64,000 nt of DNA from assembly GCA_016713985.1 (NCBI GenBank), contig JADJOD010000030.1, forward strand, positions 65,523-129,522, given 5' to 3'. This document shows positions 35,281 to 44,767 of the stretch, in pieces. The translations under genes were made by a program, and so were the position numbers. Origin of the DNA: Lewinellaceae bacterium. Its GTDB lineage: Bacteria > Bacteroidota > Bacteroidia > Chitinophagales > Saprospiraceae. The stretch's first letter is position 1; each line of letters starts with the position of its first letter. The notes beneath the pieces were generated by a model, which saw only the letters and a list, made by a program, of their open reading frames with translations, ran no database searches and was not told the origin of the DNA.

Positions 35281-35315
35281 CTTGCATTTTGACGCAGAAA
35301 TAGCCGGGAAGTTGC

Positions 35316-35980
35316 TTACCACCCTTCCGGGAGTGGAACTTCCAGTTCCAGAGCTTCGCCTGTTTTGGGGTGTTTGCAGACCAAACGATAGGCGTGCAGT
35401 TTGATCTGGTGCTCCAGCCAGGGTTTTCCTCCATACAACACATCACCCTGAATGGGGCACCCGATATACGAGAGTTGTGCGCGTATCTGGTGAAAACGCC
35501 CGGTGTGGGGCCGCACTTCCAACAGGCAGTGTTTATTCCTCATTTCCAGCACTTTATAATCCAGTTTGCAATACTGGCAGTCACGCCCTTCTTTTTCGGA
35601 AATAAGCGCCTTGCGCCCTTCCGGGTCTTTTTCAACCAATGGCTAAGTGTACCCGCATCGGCGGGCGGGCGGGTTTCCGTTATTGCCCGGTATACCTTTT
35701 CCACTTCCCGTTTTTCAAACTGTTCCATGAGGTTGGTGAGGGCCGCTTTTGTTTTGGCAAAAACAAGAATTCCGCTGGCTGCCCGGTCGAGGCGGTGAAC
35801 GGGCCGGAGATAGGGTGTCGATTTCAGGCGTTTGGAACTCGACCGCTCCTGCAACTGCTTCGTAAAATACATCAGTGCTTCCTGTTCGGCGGAAGGATGG
35901 CGTTCTTTTCCACTTTCAGAGGAAAGGCCGGCAGGTTTGTTGACTGCCAGCACGTAATAGTCTTCAAAAAGAATCTGCAT
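35316..35980 (-). CDS. RluA-family RNA pseudouridine synthase (one frameshift)
   Basis: About 221 residues after bridging a frameshift near 35637 (…LSHWL, then VEKDPEGRKALISEKEGRD). The catalytic aspartate is D65 in RPVHRLDRAASGILVFAK, the RluA-family motif II. The C-terminal LLEVRPHTGRFHQIRAQLSYIG and the GDVLYGG segments are also family-typical. It converts uridine to pseudouridine in rRNA or tRNA; the site is unknown. There is no S4 domain. It is the last gene of a minus-strand cluster, 10 bases after the response-regulator gene. Confidence 0.85.
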
Positions 35981-35990
35981 AAAAACGGGT

Positions 35991-36683
35991 TCAGCCGACT
36001 ACAAAATGGTAGCCAACTCCTTTGATGGTGATGATCTCGATGGCGGGATCGTCGCGCAGGTAGTCGCGAATTTTGGTGATGTATACGTCTAAATTCCTGG
36101 AATTGAAAAAGTTATCATCTCCCCAGACCTTTAGCAGGATGTCTTTTCGGGCAACGGTGAAATTGCGGTTTTCCACCAGGATTTTGAGCAGGTCGGCTTC
36201 CCGTGCACTCAGTTTTCGCACCGATCCGCCCAAACGCAGTTCGTATTTGAGGGGAAAAAAGTCGTATTTTCCGATAGAAACGGCTTCATTGGGGTCCAGG
36301 GCGGCGGCCTTGTTTTGCGTCAGGGCCAGCAAATTGTGCAGGCGCGCGATGAGTTCCTCCATGCTGAAGGGTTTCCGCAAATAGTCGTTGCCGCCGGTGG
36401 CAAAACCACGCAGTACGTCTTCCGTCTGGTTTTTGGCCGTAACAAACACGATGGGAAGAACAGGTTTTTTGCGGCGAATTTCTTCAGCGATTGAAAATCC
36501 GTCCCGGTTGGGCAACATCACGTCGAGCACACAAATATCCGGTACAAATTCTTCCAGGGCCGGAAGCACTTTGGCGCCGTCGGACACCATACATACCTCG
36601 AAAGAACGGCTTTCCAGGCTTTCCCGGACGATCTTTCCGAGAAACGGTTCGTCTTCCACATACAGGAGTTTCACCTTTTGCAT
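35991..36683 (-). CDS. OmpR/PhoB-family response regulator
   Basis: 230 residues. Receiver domain: acidic pocket E10-D11, phosphoacceptor D54 (ICVLDVMLPNRDG), T82 and K104 (YLRKPF). C-terminal winged helix: GSVRKLSAREADLLKILVENRNFTVAR and RNLDVYITKIRDYLRDDP with the wing TIKGVGYHF. It is a transcription factor for a two-component system whose sensor kinase is not next to it. It lies 9 bases downstream of an OmpA-family gene and 10 bases upstream of an RluA gene, so the three probably form one transcript; this is a mixed-function cluster with no obvious pathway link. Confidence 0.92.
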   Translation of the reverse strand: MQKVKLLYVEDEPFLGKIVRESLESRSFEVCMVSDGAKVLPALEEFVPDICVLDVMLPNRDGFSIAEEIRRKKPVLPIVFVTAKNQTEDVLRGFATGGNDYLRKPFSMEELIARLHNLLALTQNKAAALDPNEAVSIGKYDFFPLKYELRLGGSVRKLSAREADLLKILVENRNFTVARKDILLKVWGDDNFFNSRNLDVYITKIRDYLRDDPAIEIITIKGVGYHFVVG

Positions 36684-36692
36684 CGTGCAAAG

Positions 36693-37921
36693 TTACTCCA
36701 CCACCCTGCATTCTACACGCCGGTTTTTTTGCCGACCGGTTTCCGTGGTATTGACATCGACGGGTTTGCTTTCTCCGTAACCTTTCCAGGAAATTTGCGC
36801 AGCAGGTATGCCATTAGTTATCAAGGCATTATACACGGATTGAGCGCGTTTTTCGGAAAGTGCCTGATTCGTTGCATCATCGCCCACATGGTCCGTATGA
36901 CCACCGATCTCCACCTTCAGGCCGGGGTTTTTGCGCAATACATCCGCGAGTTCCCGCAAAGGAGCGCGGGAGTCCGGTTTGAGTTCCGACTGGCCGGAGT
37001 CAAAAAGCACCGCCGAAGTGAACGTGTACTTTTTTTCTTTTAACAGCGATTCCTCCATCGTGGGTCCCCGGTCTTCCTCGATCACAAAATCGTCGAAACA
37101 GTAATACGCGATCCGTTTGATTTTTTGCCAGAACGACCCAAGTTTTTGGTTCCGCTCGTCGAATTTTGCACGCTCCTCTTCCGTCATATTGATCTTTGTG
37201 ACCGCATCGGAGAAGAAGTTGCCGAATAAAAAATAAGTATAGGGCTGGTCCGCTTTAAAGGTGAAACTGATCTGGCGCCATTCGCCACCGGTCTCCACAA
37301 TTTCTTCCAGGTTCACTTGCGGGCGCACGGGGAAATCGACCTGGCTCTGCATAAACTCCTCCCTCGTTTGTATATTTTGTTGGTAGAGAAATAAATACCA
37401 AAGTTGCCGCAGGAAACGGGCCGGAAGCCGGCGGGATTGTTGAGTTTTTCCTTGCCGGCGAAGGAGGGTTGCCGGCCGAATACCTTCAATAGATGCTGTA
37501 CACCCAAAGAATCGTTGGTGTACGTCCAGAAACTGATCCGGTAGGTTTTACCCTTTTCAAGCGGTTTGGAGAGGGTTCCCTGCATCAGTTCGTGGTAATC
37601 GAAGGCGAATTGACCGTCCTGAAACGGGTGGTACATGATGAGCCCCATCATGCGGTTGCCGGCATGCGGCAGGGGCAGCGACGGGCAGCCCGCAACGGTA
37701 TCGCGCACGAGCAGGTCGGGCGTATGCGAATCGAATGTTCGCCATCCGGGCACGCCGCTGTTTACGAAAAGGGAGTTTCCCGCAAATTGGCAAGGCTGGG
37801 GTGTCAATTGCAACACACCCGTCTGTTTGGGAGTCTGGCGTTCAAAACCGCCGTTGATGACGAGATTTTGGGAAAAAAGCGGCGATGCAATCAGCAATAA
37901 AAGAAGTGGAAGCCAGGGCAT
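36693..37921 (-). CDS. OmpA-family protein with N-terminal binding domain (one frameshift)
   Basis: About 409 residues after bridging a frameshift near 37360 (STNKIYKR, then EEFMQSQVDFPVR). Signal peptide MPWLPLLLLLIASPLFSQ. The first ~260 residues form a carbohydrate-binding-like sandwich (NLVINGGFERQ, SGVPGWRTFDSHTPDL, KPLEKGKTYRISFWTYTNDS, CFDDFVIEE). The C-terminal ~110 residues are an OmpA domain (VLFDSGQSELKPDSRAPLRE, VEIGGHTDHVGDD, NRRVECRVVE) that should bind peptidoglycan. The gene leads an operon with the response regulator and RluA enzyme. It is a paralogue of the gene cut by the left edge. Confidence 0.82.
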
Positions 37922-38127
37922 GGGTGTGGTTTTTTCATGTGCTGTACACTAAATCACGCACGTTGTGGCCAATAAAAACACAAACAAGTTGGGAAAACGG
38001 ATGGCCATAACTTGCGTTATTCAGGTGTAAGAGAACCCTGATTATGCTGCATACGTCTTTACCGAAAGTTTATAAAAACTGATTCTTGGCGCCGACTCCT
38101 GTGAAAAATGCCAGGCGGAGGTTGGCG

Positions 38128-39023
38128 TTACCTGAAGATGGCTTCCAGTGCTTTTCCCAACTCCGGATATTGAAATTCAAAGCCGGTATCGAGCGCTTTT
38201 TCCGCCGAAATCCGGTTGCTGTTGAGGATTACCGCCGACATTTCGCCCAGTACAAGGCGCAGGACCAGGGCGGGAGCAGGTACGATGAGCGCTGGTTGTT
38301 TCATGGCCTTGGCAATCGACCGCACCAGTTCGCCGTTGCGGACCGGGTGAGGCGCCACGGCATTTATCACCCCGTAATTTTTCGATTTTCAATCACATGG
38401 ATGATCATGCGGCACACGTCGTCGCGGTGTATCCATGAATACCAGGCCCGGCCGTCGGCAAAATAGCCGCCCAGACCAAAACGCAGCGGTTTGATAAATT
38501 CGGCCAGGGCGCCGCTTTCTTTTGCCAAAACGACTCCAATGCGAAAAATTGCCGTCCGGATTCCAAGTGCCGCCACTTCAGCGGCGGCGGATTCCCATTG
38601 CCGGCAACAATCGACCAGAAAATTGCTCCCCACCGGTTCGTCGGATTCGGTCATCAGGCGTTCGCCGGAATCGCCGTAAAAACCGATGGCCGAGGCGGAC
38701 AGGTACAATTCAGGCCGGATGCCGGTTTGCAAAAAGGCGTTTCGCAGGGTTCGGGCGCTTTGTACCCGGCTGTCGACGATCAGTCGTTTGCGGGCGGTGG
38801 TCCAGCGTTTGTCGGCGATGCCGGCGCCGGCCAGGTTGATCACAACATCTGCGCCGCGCAGCGCCGCCTCGTCGATGGCGCCAGTAGCGGGGTTCCAGGC
38901 AAACTGCTCCCTGTTTTGGGGCGAACGGGTGAGTATGCGCACGGCGTGGCCTTTTTTACGAAGCAGAACGGACAGGCGGCTTCCAACCAGGCCGGTGCCG
39001 CCGGCAATGAGGATCGTGGACAT
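38128..39023 (-). CDS. TIGR01777-family NAD(P)-binding epimerase (one frameshift)
   Basis: About 298 residues after bridging a frameshift at an A-run near 38375 (IENRKI, then YGVINAVAPHPVRNGE). N-terminal Rossmann GGTGLVGSRL binds NAD(P). DVVINLAGAGIADKRWT, the active-site region YLSASAIGFYGDSGE (Tyr of the SDR/epimerase triad) and SWIHRDDVCRMI fit the YfcH/SulA-like 'TIGR01777' subfamily. The last domain (DUF1731-like, ALVLRLVLGEMSAVIL, GFEFQYPELGKALEAIF) is complete. Substrate is unknown. It stands alone between the OmpA operon and the radical SAM gene. Confidence 0.83.
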
Positions 39024-39106
39024 GGGATCAGAATTTTCAGAACGGGAGAATTAACAGAAGGGCGGGCAATGTGTTGCGTTTTGTTTGTTGCAATTGCCGG
39101 TTCTGT

Positions 39107-40618
39107 TTACATTCCTTCTGTTTCCGGTTGCCTGTACCGGAGCCAAAACTTTTGTAACGCCTTGATTTCGTAGGGGAAACTAAAAACGCCCGTATTGTAC
39201 CGGAGGCTGCCCAATGCCTGCATGACCCTGCGTTGCAGGGTTGAAAGTTTGGTGTCCGACACGGTGGGAAAACGCGCGTTCAGCACGGTTTCAAAATCCT
39301 GAATGTGGCGCACCATAGCCGGCGTGAGCCAGGGTGTGAGGGGGTTGCGGCGCAGATCGAACGACTCCCATTGGGGCGAAAGCCAGTCTTCGAGCGTGGA
39401 AGGAAATGAAAACCCGGCTTTTGTGATACGTTCATAAAGTTCGGAGCCTTCGGTCGGCACGGGTGAATAGACGTAAATAATGATTTCCGTATCGGGGTTG
39501 ATGGTTTTCACCTGACGGATAAAGTCGATGTCTTCTTCGATCTGGGCCCATACCTGCCCGGGGGAGTCGGCGGGCAAACCGAGCACAAAAGAATATTCGG
39601 GGATGATGTCGAATTTTTTCATCCGGGCGGCGAAGCGGCGAATTTGTTCACCCGTTTGTTTGCCGCCTTTGTCCATTTGTTTGAGCAACTGGTCGTTGCC
39701 CGTTTCCGCGCCGAAAAAGATCATGCGGCATCCGGCGCGACGCATCAGCGCGAGGCTTTCGTCGGAATACTGATCGACGGTGTCGATTCGGCCCTCACCC
39801 CACCAGTTCATCTTTTCTTTTAACATGAGTTCGGAGAATTCCACCGTTCGTTTTTCGCTGACAAAGAAGTTGTTATCGTGAAATTCGATGCTGTCGGCGC
39901 CCCATTTTTGCTGCACGTATTTGACGTCTTTATAGATGTTGGCGGCCGATTTTCCGCGCCAGCGGGCTTCATAAATGGGCACTACGGCGCAAAACGAACA
40001 TTTGAACGGGCAACCCATGCTGCTGTGGTAGGCCAGCGTTTTTTTGCCGAGAAATGTGCGGTTCAGGTAGTGCCGCATGGGGTAGAAGCGGTCGAGTTCG
40101 TCAAACGGCAATTGGGGCAGGGTGTCCTGATCCAGGAGATTTTCCTTCGTGTTTTTAATGATGTCGCCCTGCGGGGTTTTCCAGACGAGGTTGGGGATAA
40201 ATTCATATGGCGCCCCCGTTTCGAGCGCGTCGAGCAGGGCCGGGAAAGCGTTGTCGCCGGGGCCGTACACGACAAAGTCCACAAAATCGCTTCCCAATAC
40301 CACTTTGTACTGGTTACTGGCGAAATACCCGCCCCATATATTGATCACTTCGGGGAACTCTTCGTAAATTTTTTTTGAAAAAGTGATAGCCTGACGCAAC
40401 TGAGGCCCCGGCATCACCGTACAGGCAAAGTAACGGAATGATCCGGATGCGAGATATTCCCGGATAACGGGCCAGGGATCGTGTTCGAGGTTGCCGTCGA
40501 CGAACACAAATTCGTACCTGCCCATGATAGAGGCCCCAACCTGGAGGATGCTGTTCGGGACGCGGTATTTGCTGTTCGCGCTGCGGGGGTTGAAGAGAAG
40601 GACTTTGTGGTTTGTCAT
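39107..40618 (-). CDS. B12-binding-domain radical SAM enzyme
   Basis: 503 residues from the ATG giving MTNHKVLLFNPRSANSKY; a start eight codons earlier is also possible. The N-terminal cobalamin-binding-like domain (about 1-150: ILQVGASIMGRYEFVFVDGN, INIWGGYFASNQY) is followed by the radical SAM core with the [4Fe-4S] motif C203-x3-C207-x2-C210 in MGCPFKCSFC. GAETGNDQLLKQMDKG and FVLGLPADSPGQ are core strands. This class does radical methylations or C-C bond chemistry in lipids and natural products; the product cannot be told. The flanking AT-rich ATPase island and an orphan terminator are upstream. Confidence 0.86.
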   Translation of the reverse strand: MTNHKVLLFNPRSANSKYRVPNSILQVGASIMGRYEFVFVDGNLEHDPWPVIREYLASGSFRYFACTVMPGPQLRQAITFSKKIYEEFPEVINIWGGYFASNQYKVVLGSDFVDFVVYGPGDNAFPALLDALETGAPYEFIPNLVWKTPQGDIIKNTKENLLDQDTLPQLPFDELDRFYPMRHYLNRTFLGKKTLAYHSSMGCPFKCSFCAVVPIYEARWRGKSAANIYKDVKYVQQKWGADSIEFHDNNFFVSEKRTVEFSELMLKEKMNWWGEGRIDTVDQYSDESLALMRRAGCRMIFFGAETGNDQLLKQMDKGGKQTGEQIRRFAARMKKFDIIPEYSFVLGLPADSPGQVWAQIEEDIDFIRQVKTINPDTEIIIYVYSPVPTEGSELYERITKAGFSFPSTLEDWLSPQWESFDLRRNPLTPWLTPAMVRHIQDFETVLNARFPTVSDTKLSTLQRRVMQALGSLRYNTGVFSFPYEIKALQKFWLRYRQPETEGM

Positions 40619-40742
40619 GGACGTCGGCGTCTTTCCGGGCATTTTCCCTGTTGTCCGGCCGAAGGTAATTCCGAACCGGGAAAAATGGCTGCTGAACGGG
40701 GATAAAGACGCGCTAAAAATGTCGTAACACTCATTTTTGTTA

Positions 40743-40918
40743 ACGACCTTTGAGTATTCTATAATGAATATCTAATCCGGGTGACGTTCTGATAATTGAA
40801 CGTTCTAAATACATCTTCGCAAGAGAGCGAGGGTACAAGGCAAAAAAGGAAGATTGTTTTCATTTGGTTTTTTGGGGTTTAGCCGCCGGCGCGCAATGCG
40901 TCGGTGGCTTTTTTTTAT
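40743..40918 (+). ncRNA. possible orphan transcript ending in a strong terminator
   Basis: The 380-bp gap 40643-41024 lies between two minus-strand genes yet contains a plus-strand terminator. Upstream of it there is no open reading frame of note, a repeated ACGTTCT (40784 and ~40800) and an ACCTTTG box near 40746. The layout suggests a ~100-170-nt small RNA read toward the ATPase genes, antisense to nothing. No known RNA family is recognised. Confidence 0.3.
40880..40918 (+). terminator. intrinsic terminator on the plus strand
   Basis: AGCCGCCGGCGC (40881-40892) pairs with GCGTCGGTGGCT (about 40898-40909) using two G-T wobbles and a short loop, followed directly by a run of eight or nine T. 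The T-run is only on the plus strand, while both neighbouring genes are on the minus strand. Confidence 0.65.
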
Positions 40919-41024
40919 TTGATTGATAATGAATGGTTTACGAAACAATTTTGCTTTTTTTGGCGCTTAGCATATAAAAATTTAGCGTGAGTAAAGATTA
41001 TTTCGACAGCCACCGGATTGGGAA

Positions 41025-41527
41025 TTACCAAACATATTTTTCACGAAGATCTTCAAGCCAAGATGACATAGTCATAAAACCTGGTGCTTCGGCATGAAAC
41101 AAGTCGGTCAGCAAGCGACGAACTTGTTGATTCTTACGTAGAAAATCATCTTTGGTAGCGTCGCAAAAGTTTTAAAATTGTGAAAACTGTATTTAGAAGG
41201 GAGAATTTCTTTTTGAACAGATTGATCCCATACCCATTTTTCAAAAGCTGGTTGGATAACAATCAAAAAATGCTTAGTTTCGGGCTTATTGAGCTGGATT
41301 AATTTATCCGATTCTGCTATTATAGTAGAATATTTCTTAAAATGACTGGATTTAAACTTGTCATCGTCCACAATACCCACAGCAAAGCGGTTATCAAAAT
41401 TGTTTTCAATTTTCCATAGAACATTGTTGATCCCCTTGGCAAAATTGCACTTTCGGAAGCGCAACACTTCCATTAACATCTTATGACCATTGTCTTCAGG
41501 TATCAATTGGAAAAATGGCTCGTTCAT
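41025..41527 (-). CDS. small Toprim-like putative nuclease, partner of the ATPase (one frameshift)
   Basis: About 167 residues. The frame stops early at 41108, but shifting one base at the ACTTTTGCG run (~41165) gives a natural continuation (KDDFLRKNQQVRRLLTDLF..., ending LEDLREKYVW, stop at 41025). Two features recall Toprim/OLD-type nuclease cores: an early glutamate in QLIPEDNGHKMLMEVLR and an acidic D-x-D in FAVGIVDDDK after a hydrophobic strand. PAFEKWVWDQ follows. Its ATG shares one base with the ATPase stop (TAATG), so the two are translationally coupled. The likely role is the effector of an ATPase-sensor defence pair. Toprim assignment is by eye and not certain. Confidence 0.5.
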
Positions 41528-42511
41528 TAGATGAAGGCTTCCTGATTCATGAAAATATCCAAGCCATATTCGAGCATAGACGCCAATTCCTGGTGGCTGA
41601 GCCGAGTTACTTTCGTCTCATAGTTTTCAAATAACAACAGAAAGACAGCAACCTCTTTGATCCCTGACTCTACTAAAGTATTGAGGAGGAATGGGCTATG
41701 AGTGGTCACGAAGAATTGATTGGTTTTGCTTTCCAATATCCGATTGGCTAACCTTGTAATAAAAGGTGGGTAATTGTGCGCTTCAGGTTCTTCAAAGAGC
41801 AAAATCGAATCGCGGTTTGATTCAATGGCTGCTAAGTGGAATAGATACCGGCGAAGTGTGTCTGCGACTAAACTAAACGGGGTCTTAATGAGTAGACCAT
41901 CCCTGCGTTTAACCAAATCCAAGCGATTCGCTTGGGCGTCAAGGAGCAATTCAAGTCCATATTGTTCGAATAGGCTACTGGCTTCCTTTCGAAACGCCTT
42001 GTTCGTCTGTAGAATATACAATAAATTCTCTCCCAATGGGTAAGAAAGGGTTGGTTCTTGGCTCCCTTCTATAAATTTTTGATCTTCAGGAAATCGATAA
42101 TATTTTACTTTTTCAGCCATCGGTAAATCTCCTCCACCAGCTGCCCCCACTCCATCCTGTTTTAAAAATAGATCATATTTCCCTTTGGGAAAGCTCTTTA
42201 AAGCAAAATGGAGCTTTGTTTTCTAATGTCAATTTTGCAGTTCCAACTTCTGGGGATTCTACTATTACTTCTTCGTCACGGATATTTTGATCGTAAAACA
42301 AATCAGCCATCTGTTCATATCGAACAGATTTTTTCATTCCCGTACGAATGCCTTCGTCGTAATTTAACCCCAGTAAAGCAATAGCCTCGAGCAAATTAGA
42401 CTTCCCTACATTCGGCTTCCCTACAAAAAGATTGATTCGTTCGCATTCCAACGACACATCTTTCAATGATTTAAAGTTTTGAACCCGGATATTTTTGATC
42501 CAATTTTCCAT
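41527..42511 (-). CDS. OLD/AAA15-AAA21-type ATPase (one frameshift)
   Basis: About 328 residues after bridging a frameshift near 42190 at a C/A run (FKEL, then PKGKYDLFLKQDGVGAAGGG). N-terminus IKNIRVQNFKSLKDVSLECE is the standard SMC/ABC-like opening of OLD-type ATPases. Walker A is GKPNVGKSNLLEAI; Walker B is SILLFEEPEAHNYP; the switch His is in FFVTTHSPFLLN. No nuclease domain is fused: the Toprim-like part is the next gene. Such ATPases act as sensors in anti-phage systems (OLD, PARIS, RloA/AbiL types). The gene lies 42 bases after ligA on the same strand, and the local sequence is visibly AT-richer than its neighbours, suggesting acquisition. Confidence 0.78.
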
Positions 42512-42553
42512 AATATATCATTTGTAAAACCCAGTAAAGTTAAGGTTTTAAGG

Positions 42554-44722
42554 TTATTCTGCACTGCTTTCTGAAATTTGGACGAGAAATTCCCCCTCGC
42601 TCCACACCTCCACCGTCCCCAATGCCTGCGCTTTTTTCAACTTCGATCCCGCCTTTTCACCCACCACCAGGATACTCAGGTGTTTGCTCACGCCCGAAGC
42701 GAGGCTGGCCCCGGCGGCGGCGGCGCGTTTTTCGGCCTCTTCACGCGTCATCTGGCTGAGTGTGCCGGTAAACAGGATGCTTTTGCCATAGAGTGGCCCG
42801 TCGGTGTTGACGTCGGTTTTTTTGTCTTCGTCGGTCTGGCGGAGGTTGACGCCGAGGCTTTCCATGGTTTGCAGGAGTTCAACGTTGTGTTCGTTGTGGA
42901 AAAAGTGGAACACATTGCGCGCCAGCACCGGTCCCACGTCCTTGATGGTCTGGTATTTTTCTAAGTCCCAGCCGGCAAGGTCGAGCACGTGGTCGATTTC
43001 GGCGGCCAGCAGTTTGGAGGCTTTTTGGCCGAGGTGATGCACGCTGAGGCTGTGCAGCAGTCGGTGGATGGGGTTACTTTTGGCTTTTTCGATGCCCGCT
43101 TTCATGTTGGCCGCCGATTTTTCGCCAAACCCTTCGAGTTGTGCAACTTTTTCATAGTCAAGGCGGTAGAGGTCGGCGATGGAGTGCAGCCAGCCGAGTT
43201 TGTAAAAACGTTCGATGGTACTTTCGCCCAGGCCTTCGATGTCCATCGCGTGTTTGGAAGTGTGGAAAATCATACGTTGAACGACTTGCGCTTCACATTC
43301 GGCATTTTCGCAGCGCCAGATGGCTTCTTCTTCCGGTTTTACCAGTTCGGAATGGCAGACGGGGCAGTGTTTGGGGTAGACAACCTCACGTTCCGTGCCG
43401 TCGCGCAGTTCCGGCAGGCTTTTTACGATGTACGGGATCACGTCGCCGGCGCGTTCCACGAGCACCTGGTCGCCGATGCGGAGGTCTTTTGAGCGGATAA
43501 ACTCTTCGTTGTGCAGGCTCACGTTTTGCACCGTCACACCTGCCAGCGGCACGGGTTCGAGTTTGGCGACGGGGGTGATGGCGCCGGTTTTGCCGACCTG
43601 AAACTCGACGTCGCGCAGGCGGGTGGTGGCTTGCCGGGCTTTAAATTTGAACGCGATTGCCCAGCGCGGATGGTGGCTGGTGTAGCCGCAGCGCGACTGC
43701 AACTCCAGGCTGTTGACCTTGATCACCATACCGTCGATTTCGTAGGGGTATTCGTCGCGGAAGTCTTGCCAGGCCTGGCAAAAGGTGATCACTTCGGCGA
43801 TGTTTCGGCAGGTTTTGGTTTCTTCCAGGTGATTGCCCGGTTCGGGCCGGTGCACGGGCACTTTAAACCCGAGTTCCCGCAACAGGTGAATACTTTCGTC
43901 GTGGGTTTCGAATTTTTCCAGCAGGTTATTATCCTGATTATCAACGGCATAGCCGAGTTGGTACAAAAAAGCCTCCAGGCCGCGCGATGCTGTTTCCCGC
44001 GGGTCTTTCATACGCAGGCCGCCGGTAGCGGCGTTGCGCGGGTTGGCAAACAGGGGTTCGCCTGCCTCCTGGCGTTTTTTATTGATCTTTTCGAAAATGT
44101 CTTTTTTGATCAACGCTTCGCCGCGCAGTTCAACCCTGAAAATCCCGCGTTTTGAAAAAGCGGCCTGCAAAGGCACGGTGCGCAGGGTGCGGATATTGGC
44201 CGAAATTTCATCACCCATCTGGCCATTGCCGCGGGTGGCGGCACGTACAAACAGGTCGTTTTCATATACCAGTACGATGGTGCCGCCGTCAAATTTCGGC
44301 TCCACGCAGTATTCCACATCGACATCTTTGGGCAGTTTGCACAGCTTTTTCACCTGTTCGTCAAAATCGTTGAGGTCTTCGGCGTCGTAAGAGTTGTCGA
44401 GCGACAGCATGGGTGTCAGGTGGGCGACCTGGACAAAACTTTCCGTGAGGTCCTTGCCGACGCGCAGGGTGGGAGAATCGGGCGTGATAAATTCCGGAAA
44501 TGCCTCTTCGATGGCTTCCAGTTGCTTGTACAACTGGTCGTATTCAAAATCGCTCAATACGGGGTCGTTCTGCACGTAGTACCGCCATTCGTGGTAGCGG
44601 ATTACACGGCGCAGGTCTTCGGCGCGTTGTCCGGCGTTTTCTCCAAACAGGTCGGCCTGCGGCGTGTACAGCATTTTTTTGGATAAATCGAAGAGGTCGC
44701 GTTGTTCGGCAGCGGAATACAT
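42554..44722 (-). CDS. ligA: NAD-dependent DNA ligase
   Basis: 722 residues, full length. The N-terminal Ia domain (YHEWRYYVQNDPVLSDFEYDQLY) binds NAD. The adenylation site lysine is K143 in CVEPKFDGGTI. The OB fold is followed by a four-Cys zinc finger (CPVCHSELVKP, then CENAECEAQ), the HhH array (IEGLGESTIERFYKLGWL..., EGFGEKSAANM) and a C-terminal BRCT domain (GPLYGKSILFTGTLSQMTRE). It seals nicks in replication and repair. The N-terminus has a ~30-residue extension (MYSAAEQRDLFDLSKKML) that seems normal for this lineage. Confidence 0.95.
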   Translation of the reverse strand: MYSAAEQRDLFDLSKKMLYTPQADLFGENAGQRAEDLRRVIRYHEWRYYVQNDPVLSDFEYDQLYKQLEAIEEAFPEFITPDSPTLRVGKDLTESFVQVAHLTPMLSLDNSYDAEDLNDFDEQVKKLCKLPKDVDVEYCVEPKFDGGTIVLVYENDLFVRAATRGNGQMGDEISANIRTLRTVPLQAAFSKRGIFRVELRGEALIKKDIFEKINKKRQEAGEPLFANPRNAATGGLRMKDPRETASRGLEAFLYQLGYAVDNQDNNLLEKFETHDESIHLLRELGFKVPVHRPEPGNHLEETKTCRNIAEVITFCQAWQDFRDEYPYEIDGMVIKVNSLELQSRCGYTSHHPRWAIAFKFKARQATTRLRDVEFQVGKTGAITPVAKLEPVPLAGVTVQNVSLHNEEFIRSKDLRIGDQVLVERAGDVIPYIVKSLPELRDGTEREVVYPKHCPVCHSELVKPEEEAIWRCENAECEAQVVQRMIFHTSKHAMDIEGLGESTIERFYKLGWLHSIADLYRLDYEKVAQLEGFGEKSAANMKAGIEKAKSNPIHRLLHSLSVHHLGQKASKLLAAEIDHVLDLAGWDLEKYQTIKDVGPVLARNVFHFFHNEHNVELLQTMESLGVNLRQTDEDKKTDVNTDGPLYGKSILFTGTLSQMTREEAEKRAAAAGASLASGVSKHLSILVVGEKAGSKLKKAQALGTVEVWSEGEFLVQISESSAE

Positions 44723-44767
44723 CAGAATAATGAGGAATGATAAATGATGGATGATGAATAACGCCGC

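Noticed and set aside
35991..36683. Response regulator as PorX of the T9SS
   Set aside because: PorX has a PglZ-type output domain; this protein has a standard OmpR-type winged helix.
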